A DNA stretch of 64,000 nt from assembly GCF_015732185.1 (NCBI RefSeq), contig NZ_WIQM01000016.1, forward strand, positions 310,001-374,000, in the 5' to 3' direction. The stretch comes from Pectinatus haikarae (GTDB lineage: Bacteria > Bacillota > Negativicutes > Selenomonadales > Selenomonadaceae). The first letter of the stretch is position 1, and each line of letters starts with the position of its first letter. Below, piece after piece: positions 1 through 8,043 of the stretch. The position numbers were made by a program, and so were the translations under genes. The notes beneath the pieces are model-generated. The model saw nothing but the letters and a program-made list of their open reading frames with translations, did not search any database and was not told the origin of the DNA.

Positions 1-275
1 GAACTCCATGGCAGCAGCCTTGGTTCCTGGAAAATTACACCTATGTCCTTTTCGGAAGGATGATCTATTTTTTTTCCGTTTAATTCTACGCTGCCTGATG
101 TGCTTTGTTCCAATCCGGCTATAACTTTTAACAATGTGCTTTTTCCGCAGCCGCTGGTCCCAACTATACTGATAATCTGTCCGTCGCCAATAGAAAAATT
201 TATATCATGCAAAACTTCGATTTTTCTGCCGTTAATAATGAAAAATTTTTGCACATTTTTTACATTTATAGCCAT
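1..275 (-). CDS. Sulfonate/nitrate-type ABC transporter ATP-binding protein, 5' part only
   Basis: The gene runs off the left edge of the window; only the first 91 codons are present. They encode the start of an ABC ATPase of the SsuB/TauB type. The Walker A motif (GTSGCGKST) is visible near residues 39-47 and the Q-loop (IFQEPRLLPW) at the window edge. The ABC signature and Walker B lie outside. The ATG at 275 begins MAINVKNVQKFF. The gene follows the permease by 14 bases, so it is the last visible gene of the operon that starts with the NifH-like gene at 7103. Substrate is unknown; the neighbouring binding protein is of the sulfonate/taurine class. Confidence 0.85.
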   Translation of the reverse strand, partial: MAINVKNVQKFFIINGRKIEVLHDINFSIGDGQIISIVGTSGCGKSTLLKVIAGLEQSTSGSVELNGKKIDHPSEKDIGVIFQEPRLLPWS

Positions 276-289
276 AGATTTATCCTTTC

Positions 290-1078
290 TTAATCCTCCT
301 GATCCACCCAATACAATGTTTTTTTCTGTATTTTGATAACTAATATATCTATGATCAGCCCAATTATCGCGATCGAAATAATTCCCACGAATAATGTCCC
401 AGGCTGTGCCAGCTCACGTCCGTATGATATCAAATATCCCACTCCGGCCGAAGCAGCGATCATTTCGGCTGCAACCACGCAGGTCCATGCGCCGCTTATC
501 CCCAAACGCAGTCCGGTAAATATCGCCGGAACGGCCGAAGGTAAAATAATTTTGCATAACATTATTTTTCTCGTCTTGCCGAAGGCTTTTGCTAATTCCA
601 GAAGTTTCGGATCCGCACTGCGTATTCCCTGCATTGTATTGAGCAGTACGGGCCAAAATGCGCCTATTACAATAACTCCTATTTTTGATGCCTCACCTAT
701 TCCCAGCCACAATATAAAAAAGGGAATACAGGCGATAGCCGGAATCGGTCTCAATATGCCTATTAAAGGGTCAACCATTTTGCCGAAGGTTTTAAATAAT
801 ACCGCCAGGCTGCCAAGCACAAGACCAAGCATGCTCCCTATAATATATCCATAAATTACTCTTCCCAGACTTGCTGTAACATGTTTAAAATAGCTGCCTT
901 TCTCCACCATTTGATCAAACGAAACGGTAATAGTTTCAGGGCTGGCAAATATCGATGGTTTTATAAGACCGCGATCACTTGCAATCTGCCATAAAATTAT
1001 TATAAGCAGGGGCAGCACTAAGGCTAAAAATAAATTTTTAAATAACGCTTTTACCCGAAAAATATTGTGGACTGCCAT
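290..1078 (-). CDS. ABC transporter permease, SsuC/TauC type
   Basis: A 262-residue inner-membrane permease of the binding-protein-dependent family used for sulfonates, taurine and nitrate. Six or so hydrophobic segments are visible. The cytoplasmic EAA loop is present near residues 155-185 (ELAKAFGKTRK, then LPSAVPAIFTGLRLG), as is the family's typical end EMIAASAGVGYLI. The start is well supported by AGGGGGAAAGC before the ATG at 1078. It sits between the lipoprotein binding protein and the ATPase, completing one importer. That importer is encoded in the same operon as the degenerate nitrogenase-like proteins and a radical SAM protein, which suggests it imports their substrate or a product precursor (inference). 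Confidence 0.88.
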   Translation of the reverse strand: MAVHNIFRVKALFKNLFLALVLPLLIIILWQIASDRGLIKPSIFASPETITVSFDQMVEKGSYFKHVTASLGRVIYGYIIGSMLGLVLGSLAVLFKTFGKMVDPLIGILRPIPAIACIPFFILWLGIGEASKIGVIVIGAFWPVLLNTMQGIRSADPKLLELAKAFGKTRKIMLCKIILPSAVPAIFTGLRLGISGAWTCVVAAEMIAASAGVGYLISYGRELAQPGTLFVGIISIAIIGLIIDILVIKIQKKTLYWVDQED

Positions 1079-1116
1079 GCTTTCCCCCTTCTTTCATCTA
1101 GGTATATAGATAACAT

Positions 1117-2115
1117 TTATTGAATGCCTGCTTTTTGCAAAATTGAGGTATCAATATATTTGGCAATATCAACATTTTTTTTCAGCAGACCATATTTATA
1201 AGAGTCCTTTGCACCTTTATCAAGAGCATCTATTTTATCCTGAGTAAGTGTCAAATTCAAATCTCCTACATCTAATAATATTTTTAATCCCGGAACAGTT
1301 GCTTCTGTAGCTTCATGAGTAATTTCTATTGCCTTGTCAGGATTTGCCTTCGACCACTCTGCGGCTTTCTGCAGTGCTTTCAGCAGTTTGGCCGTTGCTT
1401 CCGGATTATCTTTGATAAATTGGTTTCTTGCCAATATTGGCGACACAAATAATTTTATACCTGTACCTCTTTGCAGAACGGATACACCGTTTCCTGTCTC
1501 TGCCGCTTGTGAAAGGTTTGGTTCCCATATAACATCAGCATCAATATCACCTGATACAAGACTTGAAACTCCATCTGACGGGCCAAGATTTACAATTTCG
1601 ACATCTTTTTCGGTCAGCCCCCCTTTAGCCAGCAGCAGATATAAAAAAGGCTGAGCGTTACTGCCAAAAGGAACTGCTATTTTTTTCCCTTTTAGATCAG
1701 ACAGCTGATGAATATGGGCGGCATCTCTGACAGCAATTCCCTGATTGTCGCTTGAAGCACTCGCCGAAGCTATGATCTTTATGTCAAGTCCGTTGGCAAT
1801 ACCTGAATAAACCGGCATATCGCCCATAAAACCGACATCCAGATTATCAGATGTCATTCCTTCAATGATCGGTGGCCCATAATTGAATGTGGAAATTTCC
1901 ACATCAAGTCCCTCATCCTTAAAATAGCCTAGTTTTTCCGCCACATAAACCTGAAAATATGTTGGCTGTGATGCCAGACGTATTTTTACGTTACTGTCTT
2001 TCGCCGCTGATTTTTCTCCGTCCTCCTGCGCTGAACTGCCGCAGCCGGCAAAATAAAGCATTGATAAAAATATTCCTAATATAGCTGCGGTTTTACGTAT
2101 TGCGGTAAATTTCAT
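1117..2115 (-). CDS. ABC transporter substrate-binding lipoprotein, SsuA/TauA-like
   Basis: A 332-residue extracytoplasmic binding protein. The start at 2115 (MKFTAIRKTAA) is chosen over an in-frame ATG at 2133 because GAAGGGAAAGAG lies just before it. The signal peptide ends in a lipobox with Cys25 (YFAGC), so it should be a lipoprotein. The mature part has the family pattern: IRLASQP, GYFKDEGLDVEI, VGFMGDMPV, and DADVIWEPNLSQ in the second lobe. This family binds alkanesulfonates, taurine, nitrate and related small ligands; the ligand cannot be read from sequence. The protein resembles the binding protein of the isethionate operon (14489-15493), including GFM[GA]DMP and VIWEP. Confidence 0.88.
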   Translation of the reverse strand: MKFTAIRKTAAILGIFLSMLYFAGCGSSAQEDGEKSAAKDSNVKIRLASQPTYFQVYVAEKLGYFKDEGLDVEISTFNYGPPIIEGMTSDNLDVGFMGDMPVYSGIANGLDIKIIASASASSDNQGIAVRDAAHIHQLSDLKGKKIAVPFGSNAQPFLYLLLAKGGLTEKDVEIVNLGPSDGVSSLVSGDIDADVIWEPNLSQAAETGNGVSVLQRGTGIKLFVSPILARNQFIKDNPEATAKLLKALQKAAEWSKANPDKAIEITHEATEATVPGLKILLDVGDLNLTLTQDKIDALDKGAKDSYKYGLLKKNVDIAKYIDTSILQKAGIQ

Positions 2116-2162
2116 GGCACTCTTTCCCTTCATTCAACTTAACTTATAATATCCGCTGAATT

Positions 2163-3380
2163 TTAATCAGCCGCACGGTAATACCGGGGATTGACATCAA
2201 TATTTTCATACAGTCGAAACAAGTCATACGGCACCGTATCGGCATTGGCGTTGGCATTGCGTATTTTCTCCCAGCTTATTCCGTATTTTCTATACATAGC
2301 TGCGGTTCTCTCAAAAACATCCCAGTGCCATTCTTCCGTCGGTGTTCTGTGTCCCTCAAGCGGTGACCCCACATTTACATACCACTGACTTGCACAGACG
2401 ACTATGCCGTGTGAAATCAAATATTCTATACCTTCAAGCAGCGATTCTTTCGGCTCAATGCCCGAGACCACTGTGGACCGGACATTATACCGGCCAAATA
2501 CCTGAACCTCATAATCAAGTGCATTGAGCCAGTTTTTTCTGCCGCCGCATAATTGAGCCTTACCGGGGCAGATAACATCAAATATTTTTTCATTCCATAT
2601 TTCAAGATTTGTCGCCATCGTACGAAAACCTGCCTCTTTGTATTTTTCAAATACCGACAGATCCTCCGGTGCGCCCACACAGGCTGTCCCGTTAAAATCT
2701 TCAAGCCCTGTGGCTTCCTGAATAGCTTCCGCCACATCAATATAATATTCTACTTCTCTTCTCTCGGGAATAAATCCGCCGCTTATTGTCACGTGATCAA
2801 AACCCTGTTTATAGCCGACCGCAATCGTTTCACCGACCTGCTGCGGAGTTTTCCATTTTATATCCTGCGACTGTGAATAAATTTCCTTTGTTGCATTAAT
2901 ATTGCAGAACAGGCAGTCCATTCCTTTGTCTTTCAGCGAGCATTCATTGCTGTACGATACAAACATGCCGCCATAACCATAATCTGCCGCGACCGTGCGC
3001 ATTGCTGTCCCGTCTGACGTTTTGCGGCCGTAGTATTCGGGTCTCTTAGTGAATTCAATATTTTCTATGACCAGTTTCTTCCTGTCATATATATTATAGA
3101 TTCCATCCTCATATTTCAATTTCAGCGGACTGTCTATATTCCAGCGTATCTGCACTCTGTATTTTCCCAGCGGTGTCAAAAAGCACGCAGGAAATTCAAT
3201 ATTGCTGTGCGCATGCCGATCATGGGTAAAAAGAACATTTACCTGCTCGATATATTTGCCGCCGATGTCCAAATGTCTGAAAACCTCAGGTGCAAATGCT
3301 ATACCTTCAACCAAAATACGATTTTTTAATTTAATTTCATCTAACAATTTATGTTTTTCTTCATCGGAATAATGACTCAT
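2163..3380 (-). CDS. Radical SAM protein with spaced CX8CX2C cluster motif (copy 1)
   Basis: A 405-residue protein starting at the ATG at 3380, preceded by GGAGGTTAGAA; the open frame continues further upstream but without an equally good site. The likely [4Fe-4S]/SAM motif is C147-x8-C156-x2-C159 (NECSLKDKGMDCLFCN), wider than the usual CX3CX2C. It is followed by VTISGGFIPERREVEYY, which looks like the SAM-binding GGE-type strand. Other conserved pieces shared with the second copy at 8044 are FNGTACVGAPEDLSV, CPGK and the R-x-PTxEW block near the C-terminus. I do not recognise a named family. It lies directly after the NifK-like gene and before the importer, so it probably acts with the degenerate nitrogenase-like set. 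Confidence 0.75.
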   Translation of the reverse strand: MSHYSDEEKHKLLDEIKLKNRILVEGIAFAPEVFRHLDIGGKYIEQVNVLFTHDRHAHSNIEFPACFLTPLGKYRVQIRWNIDSPLKLKYEDGIYNIYDRKKLVIENIEFTKRPEYYGRKTSDGTAMRTVAADYGYGGMFVSYSNECSLKDKGMDCLFCNINATKEIYSQSQDIKWKTPQQVGETIAVGYKQGFDHVTISGGFIPERREVEYYIDVAEAIQEATGLEDFNGTACVGAPEDLSVFEKYKEAGFRTMATNLEIWNEKIFDVICPGKAQLCGGRKNWLNALDYEVQVFGRYNVRSTVVSGIEPKESLLEGIEYLISHGIVVCASQWYVNVGSPLEGHRTPTEEWHWDVFERTAAMYRKYGISWEKIRNANANADTVPYDLFRLYENIDVNPRYYRAAD

Positions 3381-3530
3381 ATTTCTAACCTCCTTAATTT
3401 TCGGTTCTTCCTGATTTTCCGCAGAAAACATAAAAACCGGAGATCTCTGCCTTAGTATGCAAAAAACCTCTGGTTTTCCAGTCGGTAATTTATTCACTGA
3501 TATGCCTTCAGCTTATTCAGCAAATGGAGA

Positions 3531-4811
3531 TCAAATGCCGCGTCCGATGCGGCTGATTTTTTCAATCAGCGCTATTGCGCCGGCGTAACCTATATCAACA
3601 CCGCTGACAGCCAGCTCCCTGTTCTGCGGGTTGCCTATGACAAATAATTCTGCATTAAGCCTGGCCGCCGCACCTGCCTCCAATTCTGAACCAAAAATTA
3701 TCTCATTATCCGGGCCAAGTTTTTCTTCTATTCTTTCCGTATCATCACTGTACACTATATCAGAGATAATTTTCTCCAGCGACTTCACAGGCTGCTGTTC
3801 TTGTGAATCCCCCTCATAATCTGTGATGACAGCTGTTTTTATCTGCATGCCGAGATACTTTTTGAGGAACTCCCCGTAGCGTATAACCTTGCTTTCTTCG
3901 CCGATAACAGATATTTTGCGGCGAAAATCATAGGAATAATAATATTCGGCAAACTGCCGGATTACATAGTCAAATTTTTTCTTTTCGCTGTACAGAAAAT
4001 TGTCAACTACATTTTTACTGATGCCAAGCTGTTCACCGACAATTTCCACAAAATTATCGGTATCAGGTCCAAGGCCCGGATTTTCTATGAAAACATATGG
4101 CGTACCATAGGTTGATCTGAGGTTTTCAGCGGCTTTCACTCCCCATTTCGAAACTACAACATTAAGTGCGGCAGCCGGTACAGACTGCCATGACTGCCAA
4201 TCCTCTCCATCACCAAAAAGTCTGTTCGTCTTCACTCCCAACGATCCCATTATTCTCTGGATCTCCCTCAGATTTCCCTGCCAGTACAGATCCTGCTGCG
4301 GTATGATGCCAAATATATTTACGGATTTAGTTTCCCTTTCCTGTTTCGGCGCTTTACCCGCAATCTGATCCAGCAGAACAGCCACGACTTCTTCATAACC
4401 CGTTCGTGCATGTCCGCGGAATCCCGGTGCTTTATAATATGCGGCCGCATACCCTTGATCCGTTATTTCCTGCGTCATTGCTACAACATCATCACTTATC
4501 ATTTCTGACTCGACACCGGAAAGCACCACATAAAGCTGGCCCTCAATGACCCTCACTGTATTTTTAATTTGCTCGCGCAGCCGGGAACCGCCGCCGAAAA
4601 CAATTTGTTTTTCATACATGTTGGTCGACGGCACACTATAGCCGTTTATTGACCCCACGATACCATTACCGGATTTATTTGCGGCAAAGGATTGAATCCC
4701 CAGTCCCGCAGTTCCGTGAATAATAGGCACGACTGCTTCGACAGCTTCCAATGTAGAAAGGGCTCCCTGAAGATTGCAGCCATATCTTGTCTTGCCAATC
4801 TCTGCTGTCAT
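3531..4811 (-). CDS. NifK-like nitrogenase component 1 protein lacking two P-cluster cysteines (K-A)
   Basis: A 426-residue protein of the nitrogenase component 1 family. It begins MTAEIGKTRYGCNLQGA, matching the N-terminus of the other K-like proteins here. The first P-cluster cysteine (C12) is kept. The second is replaced in HGTAGLG (Leu37 where K1 has GPGC) and the third in VLSGVESEMISDD (Val100 where K1 has LSGC). The FGGGSRLRE and NIFGIIPQQD blocks of the family are intact. The ATG overlaps the TAA of the upstream D-like gene (TAATG) behind GGAGGTGA, so the two are translationally coupled. An intact long frame with good signals argues against a pseudogene. It cannot hold a normal P-cluster; its role is unknown. 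Confidence 0.8.
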   Translation of the reverse strand: MTAEIGKTRYGCNLQGALSTLEAVEAVVPIIHGTAGLGIQSFAANKSGNGIVGSINGYSVPSTNMYEKQIVFGGGSRLREQIKNTVRVIEGQLYVVLSGVESEMISDDVVAMTQEITDQGYAAAYYKAPGFRGHARTGYEEVVAVLLDQIAGKAPKQERETKSVNIFGIIPQQDLYWQGNLREIQRIMGSLGVKTNRLFGDGEDWQSWQSVPAAALNVVVSKWGVKAAENLRSTYGTPYVFIENPGLGPDTDNFVEIVGEQLGISKNVVDNFLYSEKKKFDYVIRQFAEYYYSYDFRRKISVIGEESKVIRYGEFLKKYLGMQIKTAVITDYEGDSQEQQPVKSLEKIISDIVYSDDTERIEEKLGPDNEIIFGSELEAGAAARLNAELFVIGNPQNRELAVSGVDIGYAGAIALIEKISRIGRGI

Positions 4812-6205
4812 TATTTCACCTCCAGCTTTACATACCAGTCCGGACTTTTTTTCAGCCAGCTTGTCTTATAGGGCAGACTGTCATTTTTATATAAATAATT
4901 ACCGAATTCATTTGCTGTCTGTGCCTGCCGCAAACGTTCTATAAGCTCTGCCGCTCCCTTATATCCATATAGAGTCATCTGGCTCACCGATATGGGGATT
5001 ATTCCCAAAACTGCCGTCCAAGCCGCAGATCCGTCTGTTCCTATATAAAAATCAGGTTTAATTTTTCCTAAAATATTGGCCAGTTCAAAGGGTTGACCGC
5101 CGCCGATTTTGATAAAAAGATCATCCGGCAAAATCTCCAGTGCATCTTTATTCAGAGAATCTATATACGGTGCCGAAATTCCGCTGATTTCAAAACCGAT
5201 TCCTCGCAGAAACAATGCCAGTTCGGCTGCTGGACGAATAGGCAGCGCGATAAATACTTTTTTTCCGGCAAACGGTTTATTTTTCAGATATTCAGCAAAA
5301 AATCTCTCTTCTTCCTCAATAACAGCATGTGCTCTATCCGCCGACTTAAAAGTATCTCCCAGCGCCGAAAGCCAGGCAGCCGTCCCTTCTATTCCTATGG
5401 GAACTCTGCTTATAATGCTTTTTACCCCGCTTTTTTCCTGCAGTCCGGACAGCAGCACCTCTGCTTCATCCGAATTAACAGCTATTGCGGCCTCTGCCCT
5501 TCCTGCTTTTGTTATATCGTCCAGGCAGGAAAATTGCGGTATTATATTGCATTTTATTTCCAGCCTGCCAGTCAATCGTTCCAATTCCCCGAGATTTTTT
5601 CTGCTTTCCGTAATGCTGATAATATCTACAATATTTATTTTTTCGCCGTATTCCGCCAAAATATATTTAGCCAAAGCATGCAGGACAATATCGATTCCAT
5701 TTATTTCGGCTTTGCTTTTAAAGCCGTCAGTATATATAGATATTATTTTAACCGGCAGTTCCTCCTGCATTTCAAGAATAACAGTGCTGATATCATCATT
5801 ATTAATGGCAACGACGGAAGTCCCTAAAATAAATATTGCCTTCGGCTGATGCTTTTCATATGCCCGACGCACTGTATCACGCAATTTTTCGTCACTGCCC
5901 AGAATAGTATCACGCTCATCAAGATTGGTCGAATACCATATCGGCTGTTCCTGACCGTGTATTAACGATGTTTCCAGGATTGCCGTGCCTACGACTCCAT
6001 GCACAATGACAACCGTATCTCCTATTTCTGACAGGAGCCGCAAAGCTTCGTAAACTTCATCCTTTTTATCCTGTGAGAAAGTGCGTATTCTCTGCTGAAT
6101 CTCCTGATCTGCTGTTACAGCCTGCAGTTCTTTTTTGCTTCCCTGATAAGCAGTGACCGCATTTGTACGCTTTTCTCTGGTCAGAATTTTTCTTTCTTCC
6201 AGCAT
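4811..6205 (-). CDS. NifD-like nitrogenase component 1 protein lacking all metal ligands (D-A)
   Basis: A 464-residue protein starting at the ATG at 6205 behind AAAGGAG; a longer frame to 6250 would run further into the NifH-like gene. Family landmarks are recognisable: VVIVHGVVGTAI, NLDERDTILGSDEKLR, IFILGTSVVAINNDDI. Compared with the D-like proteins at 33376-49642, the first P-cluster Cys is absent, the second is Thr74 and the third is Ser130. The region that should hold the cofactor Cys (AAIAVNSDEAEVLLSG) has none. Only two cysteines remain, near residues 219 and 227, at unrelated places. It should pair with K-A and interact with H-A, but neither a P-cluster nor a FeMo-co-type cofactor can be bound in the usual way. 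Confidence 0.78.
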   Translation of the reverse strand: MLEERKILTREKRTNAVTAYQGSKKELQAVTADQEIQQRIRTFSQDKKDEVYEALRLLSEIGDTVVIVHGVVGTAILETSLIHGQEQPIWYSTNLDERDTILGSDEKLRDTVRRAYEKHQPKAIFILGTSVVAINNDDISTVILEMQEELPVKIISIYTDGFKSKAEINGIDIVLHALAKYILAEYGEKINIVDIISITESRKNLGELERLTGRLEIKCNIIPQFSCLDDITKAGRAEAAIAVNSDEAEVLLSGLQEKSGVKSIISRVPIGIEGTAAWLSALGDTFKSADRAHAVIEEEERFFAEYLKNKPFAGKKVFIALPIRPAAELALFLRGIGFEISGISAPYIDSLNKDALEILPDDLFIKIGGGQPFELANILGKIKPDFYIGTDGSAAWTAVLGIIPISVSQMTLYGYKGAAELIERLRQAQTANEFGNYLYKNDSLPYKTSWLKKSPDWYVKLEVK

Positions 6206-6227
6206 TGTCAGCCGCTCCTTTCCATTG

Positions 6228-7103
6228 TCAGATATTCGCCGACTCGGCAACTATACCCGTCTCGTAATCAAAAATACGATCGCCCCATATCTTAGCCCAG
6301 TCTCTCAATTCGGAAACACTCAAGGGAGCGGGTATAGTCAGATCATCATTTTGTGCTATATACCTTGCCAGCCGTCTGTATATATCTGCATGTTTGTCAT
6401 GAGGATTGGCCTCGATCACTGTTTTTCCGTACAATTCACTTTGAGATACGACTAATGAGCGGGGAATATATTCGACAGTTTTTGTACCTGTTCGATTGGT
6501 AAAATCATCCAGCAGCATCTTTGAATATCCTGCCGATAAACCGTTGCCTATTATGCCGCCAAGCCTCGCCCCTCCCGCAGGAGCATATTTGCTGATCGCT
6601 TTAAATAAATTATTAGCTGCATATACAGCCATAAAGTCTGAAGAACTTACCACATAAGCCCGATCCGTTATTCCGTCTCTTATCGGCACCGCAAAACCGC
6701 CGCAGACAACATCACCCAAAACATCATAAAGTACGTAATCAGGCTTATACTCTGCAAAAAGTTTCAATTCCTGCAGCAACGATACCGCCGCGTTGATGCC
6801 GCGCCCCGCGCAGCCGACGCCCGGCACCGGACCTCCCGATTCTATGCAGAGCACTCCCCCGTAGCCTTTAGCCGATATATCAGCTAAATGTACTTTTTTC
6901 CCCGAACGCATACTGTCAAGTACTGTCGGCAGATATGCATTGCCCCGCAGCGTATTCGTGGAATCACTTTTGGGATCGCAGCCGATTTGAATTACTTTAT
7001 ATCCTGCTTCAGCCAATGCCGCGCTGATGTTTGATGTAGTAGTAGATTTTCCTATTCCGCCTTTTCCATATATTGCTATATGCCTGCCAAATTTTTCACC
7101 CAT
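6228..7103 (-). CDS. NifH-like reductase (H-A)
   Basis: A 291-residue P-loop iron protein of the NifH/BchL/CfbC superfamily. It has the P-loop GKGGIGKS (13-20), the switch motif GCDPKSDST (41-49), the two cysteines that bridge the dimer's [4Fe-4S] cluster (C98 in GVGCAGRG and C134 in DVVCGGF) and the [16 protein letters not shown] block. It should therefore be a normal ATP-driven electron donor. The start is supported by AGAGGTAAATAAG. It leads the operon H-A, D-A, K-A, radical SAM, importer. An intact reductase beside partners without ligands is the striking point. It differs clearly from H-B (25201), for example KSDSTNTLRG against [10 protein letters not shown]. Confidence 0.92.
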   Translation of the reverse strand: MGEKFGRHIAIYGKGGIGKSTTTSNISAALAEAGYKVIQIGCDPKSDSTNTLRGNAYLPTVLDSMRSGKKVHLADISAKGYGGVLCIESGGPVPGVGCAGRGINAAVSLLQELKLFAEYKPDYVLYDVLGDVVCGGFAVPIRDGITDRAYVVSSSDFMAVYAANNLFKAISKYAPAGGARLGGIIGNGLSAGYSKMLLDDFTNRTGTKTVEYIPRSLVVSQSELYGKTVIEANPHDKHADIYRRLARYIAQNDDLTIPAPLSVSELRDWAKIWGDRIFDYETGIVAESANI

Positions 7104-7126
7104 CTTATTTACCTCTTGCTGCTTAT

Positions 7127-7147
7127 TAAAAGCCGCCTGTCCGGCTT
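7127..7147 (-). terminator. Hairpin between crp-like gene and NifH-like operon
   Basis: On the minus strand AAGCCG-gacagg-CGGCTT followed by TTAAT forms a short hairpin in the 165-base gap after the regulator gene. It could end the regulator transcript or act as an attenuator before H-A. The T-run is short, so partial read-through is plausible. No convincing separate promoter or TGTCG-type operator was found in this gap. Confidence 0.4.
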
Positions 7148-7268
7148 GCAGCTTTCCTCAATGCTGTATTTTTTTATGCAAAAATCTCAATAGTCTAACA
7201 TAGAAAATTTTTCTCTTTTTAAAATGACAGCCAAAACTATTCACACAAATCCTTTTTTACCGCCCAAA

Positions 7269-7940
7269 TCAAAGATTCGATACATTTCTCTCTTTCAACG
7301 AATTCACTCTGTAAAGATCATCCCATGACGGTATTTCCAATGCATTGTTTTTATCCATCCTGATCAAACCTTTATCCTGAAATCGTCCTAATATCTCTGT
7401 GACGGTCTGGCGGCATGCCCCGATCATATTAGCCATTTCCTGGTGAGTAATCCGATAATCTATATAGTATTTATCTTCCTTCCTCTTTCCCGCAAGATGG
7501 CACAGCAGACTGGCCACTTTTGCTTCTGTATTGGCTGCCAGCAAATCTTCCAGTCTGTATTCATAATTTCTTACATATGAACAAAAGATCATGATCAGCT
7601 TAATAGAAATATTTATATTTTTTTCAAGGATTTTAATAAACTCATCACGTGATATCCGCCACAATACGCATTTTTCCATAGTTTTAGCAAATACTCCGCG
7701 GTTTTCCCTTAATAAAACCGCCGGCAATCCTATTATTTCACCGCTTTTGCAGATCGAAACAATAATTTCTTTGCCTGTAACGGTATTATGGTAATGTTTA
7801 ATATGTCCTTTTCTAATGTAATAAATATAATCTGCCGGGCTGTCTTCATTAAAAATAATTTCATGGGAGGATAATTGCAAAATACAAGAATTCGCTTTCA
7901 ATAGAGCCAGTTCTTCAAGTGTCCAATTTATTTCCTGCAT
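7269..7940 (-). CDS. CRP/FNR-family transcriptional regulator
   Basis: A 223-residue protein with an N-terminal cyclic-nucleotide-binding-type beta-roll (about 20-105), a dimerisation helix (about 108-140) and a C-terminal winged helix (about 141-205). The ATG at 7940 is chosen over the TTG just before it because of GGGAGTGG. The recognition helix reads GACRQTVTEILGRF. Aligned to E. coli CRP (GCSRETVGRILKML), the first Arg is kept, Glu181 becomes Gln and Arg185 becomes Glu. Six scattered cysteines (19, 64, 91, 120, 147, 176) do not form the N-terminal FNR cluster, so it is not a classical FNR. It is the likely activator of the three TGTCG-N6-CGACA promoters in this window. The effector is unknown. 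Confidence 0.88.
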   Translation of the reverse strand: MQEINWTLEELALLKANSCILQLSSHEIIFNEDSPADYIYYIRKGHIKHYHNTVTGKEIIVSICKSGEIIGLPAVLLRENRGVFAKTMEKCVLWRISRDEFIKILEKNINISIKLIMIFCSYVRNYEYRLEDLLAANTEAKVASLLCHLAGKRKEDKYYIDYRITHQEMANMIGACRQTVTEILGRFQDKGLIRMDKNNALEIPSWDDLYRVNSLKERNVSNL

Positions 7941-7955
7941 CAATTACCACTCCCT

Positions 7956-7997
7956 AAAAAAAATAGGCCGCATATCCCTTCCGGGATCACGCGGCCT
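7956..7997 (-). terminator. Strong intrinsic terminator before crp-like gene
   Basis: On the minus strand AGGCCGC (7965-7971) pairs with GCGGCCT (7991-7997), with an inner ATCCC-ttcc-GGGAT stem, then eight T residues (7963-7956). It ends about 50 bases after the second radical SAM gene and directly abuts the ribosome binding site of the regulator gene. It immediately follows the conserved leader motif at 7996-8012, so it may be a regulated terminator for the regulator gene rather than a plain one. Confidence 0.8.
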
Positions 7998-8015
7998 GCA
8001 GTTTACTGCTCAGCA
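7996..8015 (-). ncRNA. Conserved leader motif, copy 1 (before crp-like gene)
   Basis: Minus-strand motif TGAGCAGTAAACTGCAG, extended by TGC on its 5' side. It can fold as GCAG-TAAA-CTGC. The same 17-base motif with three variable central bases recurs at 9402-9418 and 23713-23729. In each case a strong hairpin follows at once. Likely a cis-acting leader RNA element; ligand or partner unknown. A TATAAT sequence a few bases upstream could be a promoter for this leader. Confidence 0.5.
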
Positions 8016-8043
8016 TTTATTATACTTATTATTTTGACAGTGC

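Noticed and set aside
5093-5849. Long open frames on the plus strand opposite D-A
   Set aside because: They have no ribosome binding site and no family features; they mirror the coding frame of the minus-strand gene.
3531-6205. Treating D-A and K-A as pseudogenes
   Set aside because: Both frames are full length and coupled by overlapping stop and start, with good ribosome binding sites and an intact reductase gene in front.
7269-7940. Classical FNR oxygen sensor
   Set aside because: The N-terminal cysteine group needed for the iron-sulfur cluster is absent; only single, scattered cysteines occur.
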